Shown piece after piece: positions 60,181-63,416 of a stretch of 63,416 nucleotides of DNA. Position 1 is the first letter of the stretch, and the number at the start of each line of letters is the position of its first letter. Origin of the DNA: an uncultured Lachnospiraceae bacterium (GTDB lineage: Bacteria > Bacillota > Clostridia > Lachnospirales > Lachnospiraceae); contig CACYPS010000008.1 in NCBI GenBank assembly GCA_902776305.1, positions 1 through 63,416 of the forward strand, written 5' to 3'. Both the position numbers and the translations under genes were made by a program. Below the pieces are notes generated by a model that searched no databases, was not told where the DNA came from, and saw nothing but the letters and a program-made list of their open reading frames with translations.

Positions 60181-62718
60181 TCAATAAGAAAATTCAAATA
60201 TCGCTTTCAGCATTCTTGCCGTATGCTTCCCATCAAAGCGCATGCATGGAAAATACTCCGTTCTTATCTCAGCCCCCTCCGAAATAAAGTCGGCCGCAGA
60301 AATCGGCTCTCCGAACCACACCACTTTCTGATCAACAATGGTAATAGGATTCGTCACATAACCGTGAGGAACTGCGTATTTTTTCATGAAATCCGGCAGA
60401 GTCAAACCCTCAGCATATCGTATCTTTACCTTAACGCCCCGCCTATGGGCACCTTCGACAGCAGCTCTCAATTCTTCCAGAGCGTTAAGATCCTTATCTA
60501 TTTTCCCGGGAACATCCATGAATACATACCCCTCAGCATTTTCGATATCCTTCAGATAGCGCTCCCACGAATCGACCTCATCCCGATCACCGAGGAACAT
60601 ATCCGTTGTCTCATCCTCAGCGGTCCCAAGCGATTCATATATCTGCTCTCCCTCAATTCTCTCATCAATGGATCTCAGTGCTTTCGTAAACATCAGATCC
60701 TTTGAAATGTTTTTCCTGAACATGTAGTCAAGATTCGCAACCAGTAAGAATTTTCCCTGTGCCCTCGTCAGCGCAACATTAAAAAGTCTGTTTGCCGCAT
60801 TATCCTTTTTTGATGTCAGAAGAACTCCCGGAAACGCCATCCGAAAACAGTCAACAGCATCATATATTATGACCGGCTTTTCCGAACCCTGAAACTGATG
60901 AACGGTCGCACAACTGACAGCCTTATATTTCTCATCCACCTCCTGCAGGTCTCGAATCATCGCAAGAATCAGCCTGGACTGTGCACTGTAAGGCGTTATA
61001 ATGCCCACACTGAATTGCGGCAGTAACAGTTCCGCAAGCCTGACGCACATCATCGCAGACATCAGGTTGATGCGGGACTGATCATTTGTCCGGATGCAGA
61101 CGGAATATGTCAGACTCAAATCCACAATACCCATAGCCTCCCCATTAAGAGGAGCACAGTCGGCAATCCTCTGCCGATGCTCCGTGATCCTCGGGGATGA
61201 ATCAAGTCTTCCGCCATACATATGCTCACTGACAAAATCGGCAATATCCGGGTGCATTCGAAACTGCTCATTCAGCATGACCAGCCACTCATGCCCATAG
61301 TCATTCTCAACGGCATACGTTATGCCGGTATATTCAAAAATATCTTTTTTAAGGAATGCATCCTCCGGATTCTGAACAATGGCAGGCAGCTGCCTGAAAT
61401 CTCCCAGACAGCAGAAATGCTCTTTGGCGAGTCCCGCTGCAAATACGATCTGCGGAACATACGCCATACTTGCCTCATCGAAGATCACCATGTCGAATTT
61501 CTGCTGATAAATTGCCTTATCAACGACCGCCTTCGAAACTGTTGTTGCGACAAATGCAGCCTCGCCCACCAGCTCCTTCTCATAGTCCAGAAGCCTGCTT
61601 CTGATTGCATTCAACTCCTTATTTATCTCTGTTCTTTTAATATCGTTTCTTCTGAGTTTCTTTTTTCGTTCAATCAGTTCCCGATACTGCTCAGCCAGTT
61701 GCGGTCTCTTATTCAGCACATATGAATAGGACGTCAGCGTTTTGCTGTCCAGAAGTTCTTTCACCCGAGGGTACCCATAGCGTATAATCTTTCCCGCCGG
61801 ATAATCCGACATATCCGCCACCTTAAGAAGAGCCCCATCCACCGAAACGTTACTGTAGGAAAGCATAAGGACCCGTTTGCCTTTTGACAGCTCCTCCAGA
61901 GCAATTCGTGCCAGCGTAGTTGTTTTTCCGGTACCCGGAGGTCCCCATATAAACGTGATCGGTTCTTCGGACGCGCGTCTCAGCGCATAGCTCTGTCCCA
62001 AATTGATTCTGCCAAACTCATTAATTCTGTTTTTTCCGGTACACGCCAGCATATAAGCAATCGGAGACTCCGGCACCTTTATCTCTTTGATCCTGTCAAT
62101 CAAAGACTCCATGAGCTGCCATGGTTCTGACGTAAATTCAATGCTGTTGACCTTATCACCCAGATTTTCGTGCGTCTGGAACACAAGAGTGAACTCCTCA
62201 CATGACAGCACATAGGCCGGAACCCATCCTTCATTCCATGCCAGCTTGATGACCGTCCCGTCAGGGAAATGGAGTTCCGTGTCGGTGTCAAAGCTGTAAA
62301 CATAGACACCATTTCTGATAGAAATGCACTCTCCGTCTATCGCCCTGTAGCGCTTTCCTCCGGTTTTTCTCAAATAGGAAATCTCGCCGATGATGGCTCC
62401 CGAATACTTCTTCTGGAACTGTGCAAATGCAGCCTCCGCTCCCATCTCCTTCGTCTCATTCCGCAACCTCTGATTTTCCAGGATTATCGTGCTGCCCAGA
62501 GCCGCAGGATAGGCAAACGTTTTCAATTCCCCATGAAAATCCACGGTCATACAGCCAGAGGCAGTATTTATATCAACTATGATTCCTCGCTTTTTAGAGG
62601 AGCGCATCATCACTTTCTGGCCAATCAGTTCACTCATTCTTATCTCAATGCTTTCGTAATCATTAGCTGCTTCAAAACCACCTCTGTCATTTCGCTGATC
62701 AGTATCGGTTTTGAGCAT
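60181..62718 (-). CDS. SF1B (Upf1/Dna2-like) helicase with PLD-like C-terminal domain
   Basis: 845 residues. N-terminal beta domain (~30-200), helicase with motif I WGPPGTGKTTTLARIA (259-266), motif II IFDEASMAYVPQ, GDFRQLPAI, NEQFRMHPDIADF, VHQFQGSEKPVIIYDA and NVALTRAQGKFLL. The C-terminal ~130 residues have the phospholipase-D-like layout (SWERYLKDIENAEGYVFMDV, ITIVDQKVVWFGEPIS), but the HxK of the HKD motif is missing (GYVTNP at that place). The design recalls single-protein helicase-PLD defence factors such as Mokosh type II; identity is unproven. The ATG at 62718 lacks a ribosome site; the ATG at 62637 is an alternative. Confidence 0.82.
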   Translation of the reverse strand: MLKTDTDQRNDRGGFEAANDYESIEIRMSELIGQKVMMRSSKKRGIIVDINTASGCMTVDFHGELKTFAYPAALGSTIILENQRLRNETKEMGAEAAFAQFQKKYSGAIIGEISYLRKTGGKRYRAIDGECISIRNGVYVYSFDTDTELHFPDGTVIKLAWNEGWVPAYVLSCEEFTLVFQTHENLGDKVNSIEFTSEPWQLMESLIDRIKEIKVPESPIAYMLACTGKNRINEFGRINLGQSYALRRASEEPITFIWGPPGTGKTTTLARIALEELSKGKRVLMLSYSNVSVDGALLKVADMSDYPAGKIIRYGYPRVKELLDSKTLTSYSYVLNKRPQLAEQYRELIERKKKLRRNDIKRTEINKELNAIRSRLLDYEKELVGEAAFVATTVSKAVVDKAIYQQKFDMVIFDEASMAYVPQIVFAAGLAKEHFCCLGDFRQLPAIVQNPEDAFLKKDIFEYTGITYAVENDYGHEWLVMLNEQFRMHPDIADFVSEHMYGGRLDSSPRITEHRQRIADCAPLNGEAMGIVDLSLTYSVCIRTNDQSRINLMSAMMCVRLAELLLPQFSVGIITPYSAQSRLILAMIRDLQEVDEKYKAVSCATVHQFQGSEKPVIIYDAVDCFRMAFPGVLLTSKKDNAANRLFNVALTRAQGKFLLVANLDYMFRKNISKDLMFTKALRSIDERIEGEQIYESLGTAEDETTDMFLGDRDEVDSWERYLKDIENAEGYVFMDVPGKIDKDLNALEELRAAVEGAHRRGVKVKIRYAEGLTLPDFMKKYAVPHGYVTNPITIVDQKVVWFGEPISAADFISEGAEIRTEYFPCMRFDGKHTARMLKAIFEFSY

Positions 62719-62748
62719 TCAGGCAGTACAATTATTGTCTACTTTACC

Positions 62749-62754
62749 AGTATA
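62749..62754 (-). promoter_or_regulatory. Probable -10 of the helicase operon
   Basis: TATACT on the minus strand, 31 bases before the first helicase ATG, with a T-rich -35 region. A perfect 16-base palindrome GGGAAAATATTTTCCC at 62804-62819, about 50 bases further upstream, may be an operator. The rest of 62719-63016 contains no gene. Confidence 0.45.
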
Positions 62755-62842
62755 ACCCACTCTGAGAGTAAAAAAAACAAGCACTTTTCCAGTAGATTTT
62801 GGCGGGAAAATATTTTCCCTTCAAGGGATAAAAATGCAAAAA

Positions 62843-62866
62843 CCTTAACGGGCTGCCCCGTTAAGG
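62843..62866 (-). terminator. Terminator upstream of the helicase operon
   Basis: CCTTAACGGG and CCCCGTTAAGG form the stem; on the minus strand it is followed by TTTTT. It would stop transcripts from the ISL3-like remnant before the helicase genes. Confidence 0.8.
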
Positions 62867-62940
62867 CTTTATAATTCTAATCTCTCTCTACAAAAAAATC
62901 TTATTGAATCTCTTGCTAATTAAAGTACTCCGTTTTTCTA

Positions 62941-62964
62941 TGAAGCTGTGTACCCAAGGGAGCA
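62941..62964. repeat. IS-end-like motif, right boundary of the helicase cluster
   Basis: TGAAGCTGTGTACCCAAGGG-AGCA, matching 55577-55599 at about 20 of 23 bases in the same orientation. It lies 50 bases outside the stop of the ISL3-like fragment, where that element's end would be expected. Confidence 0.6.
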
Positions 62965-63016
62965 TATTAGGCAAATACTCGTTAATATTTCTTTTCTTCA
63001 GGCTCATATAACAACA

Positions 63017-63416
63017 TTAAATCATACCAACTTCTATCGTCGTTAAGATAAAGTCATACACGACCTGTTTCTTTTTCCCACCGGCGATCCAGAGGATATG
63101 ACCGGTTTCCATGTCGATGATATGAGTGGCATACCGATGCCCGTTGTGAAGCTTGAATTCATCAATACCAAGAAATTTTGCCTGTTTTTCCGGTTTTATC
63201 AGCTTTCCATCCGGCGTAGTATAAAGATCTTGAAGGCGAGCCTTATCGATCGCCTTTAAGACGTTCTTCCCGAGACCGGCAAGCTCTGCGACTTCCTTAT
63301 CCGTGTAAGTCCCGCAGGCCAGCAGATCACAGACATACTGATATAGTTCCACCGTGATCCTATGTCCGGCCGCTTTAAAAGAAACGTACTGCATCCGGGT
63401 ACTGTGGCATTCGGGG
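63017..63416 (-). mobile_element. ISL3-like transposase fragment running off the right edge
   Basis: The open frame reaches the window edge (PECHSTRMQYVSFKAAGHRI). It has a helix-turn-helix region (YTDKEVAELAGLGKNVLKAI) and FLGIDEFKLHNGHRYATHII, with the first catalytic Asp of ISL3-type DDE enzymes. It stops soon after GGKKKQVVYDFI, whereas full enzymes continue for about 250 residues, so the 3' part is lost. The 5' end is outside the window. Confidence 0.8.

Noticed and set aside
60181-60600. Active HKD nuclease in the SF1B helicase
   Set aside because: The fold-like pattern is there, but HxK is absent at the required place, so nuclease activity is not claimed.

Overview
The window looks like the chromosome of an anaerobic Firmicute, most likely a Clostridia/Lachnospiraceae member. 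The support is the gene content: diaminopimelate dehydrogenase, type III pantothenate kinase beside coaBC, BspA-like leucine-rich repeats, CotH/VTC/DUF4956 genes, double-glycine leader peptides, a YARHG domain and strong AGGAGG ribosome binding sites. This is an inference from gene families; there is no rRNA or tRNA gene in the window to confirm it.

Layout. 1-37.6 kb is mostly housekeeping and cell-envelope chromosome: coenzyme A synthesis (coaBC, coaX), a phosphodiester glycosidase, an LTA-synthase-like sulfatase, a LysM peptide with a double-glycine leader, a VTC/DUF4956 pair, an Hsp70-like pair, a secreted ricin/SGNH esterase, nudC, a MoxR/VWA pair, ddh, apbE, a TetR regulator with an acyl-CoA ligase, STAS and cotH, and an oligopeptide ABC operon (oppBCDF plus a binding protein with permuted domain order). 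Three copies of a MITE-like hairpin, a dispersed short repeat, a 62-bp tandem repeat and a 209-bp imperfect palindrome lie between these genes.

37.9-48.6 kb is a complete type I-C CRISPR-Cas locus, all leftward: cas3, cas5c, cas8c (with an internal cas11c start), cas7c, then the array, then cas4, cas1, cas2. The array has 35 full repeats and one truncated repeat, is read on the minus strand and lies inside the gene cluster. Two spacers closely match the chromosomal nadE and Y-family polymerase genes that lie just beyond cas3. The differences are mostly synonymous and the flanks are one synonymous change from a TTC PAM.

48.7-63.4 kb is accessory: nadE, polY with a YolD-like gene, remnants of IS1634-like and ISL3-like elements, a frameshifted membrane-protein gene, and a leftward cluster with an SF1B helicase carrying a PLD-like tail, a HelD/UvrD-like helicase, a PARG-like ADP-ribose glycohydrolase, an unrecognised protein with a hydrophobic C-terminus and a DUF2325 protein. 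This cluster, bounded by direct copies of an insertion-sequence-end-like motif, is the best candidate in the window for an undescribed defence system.
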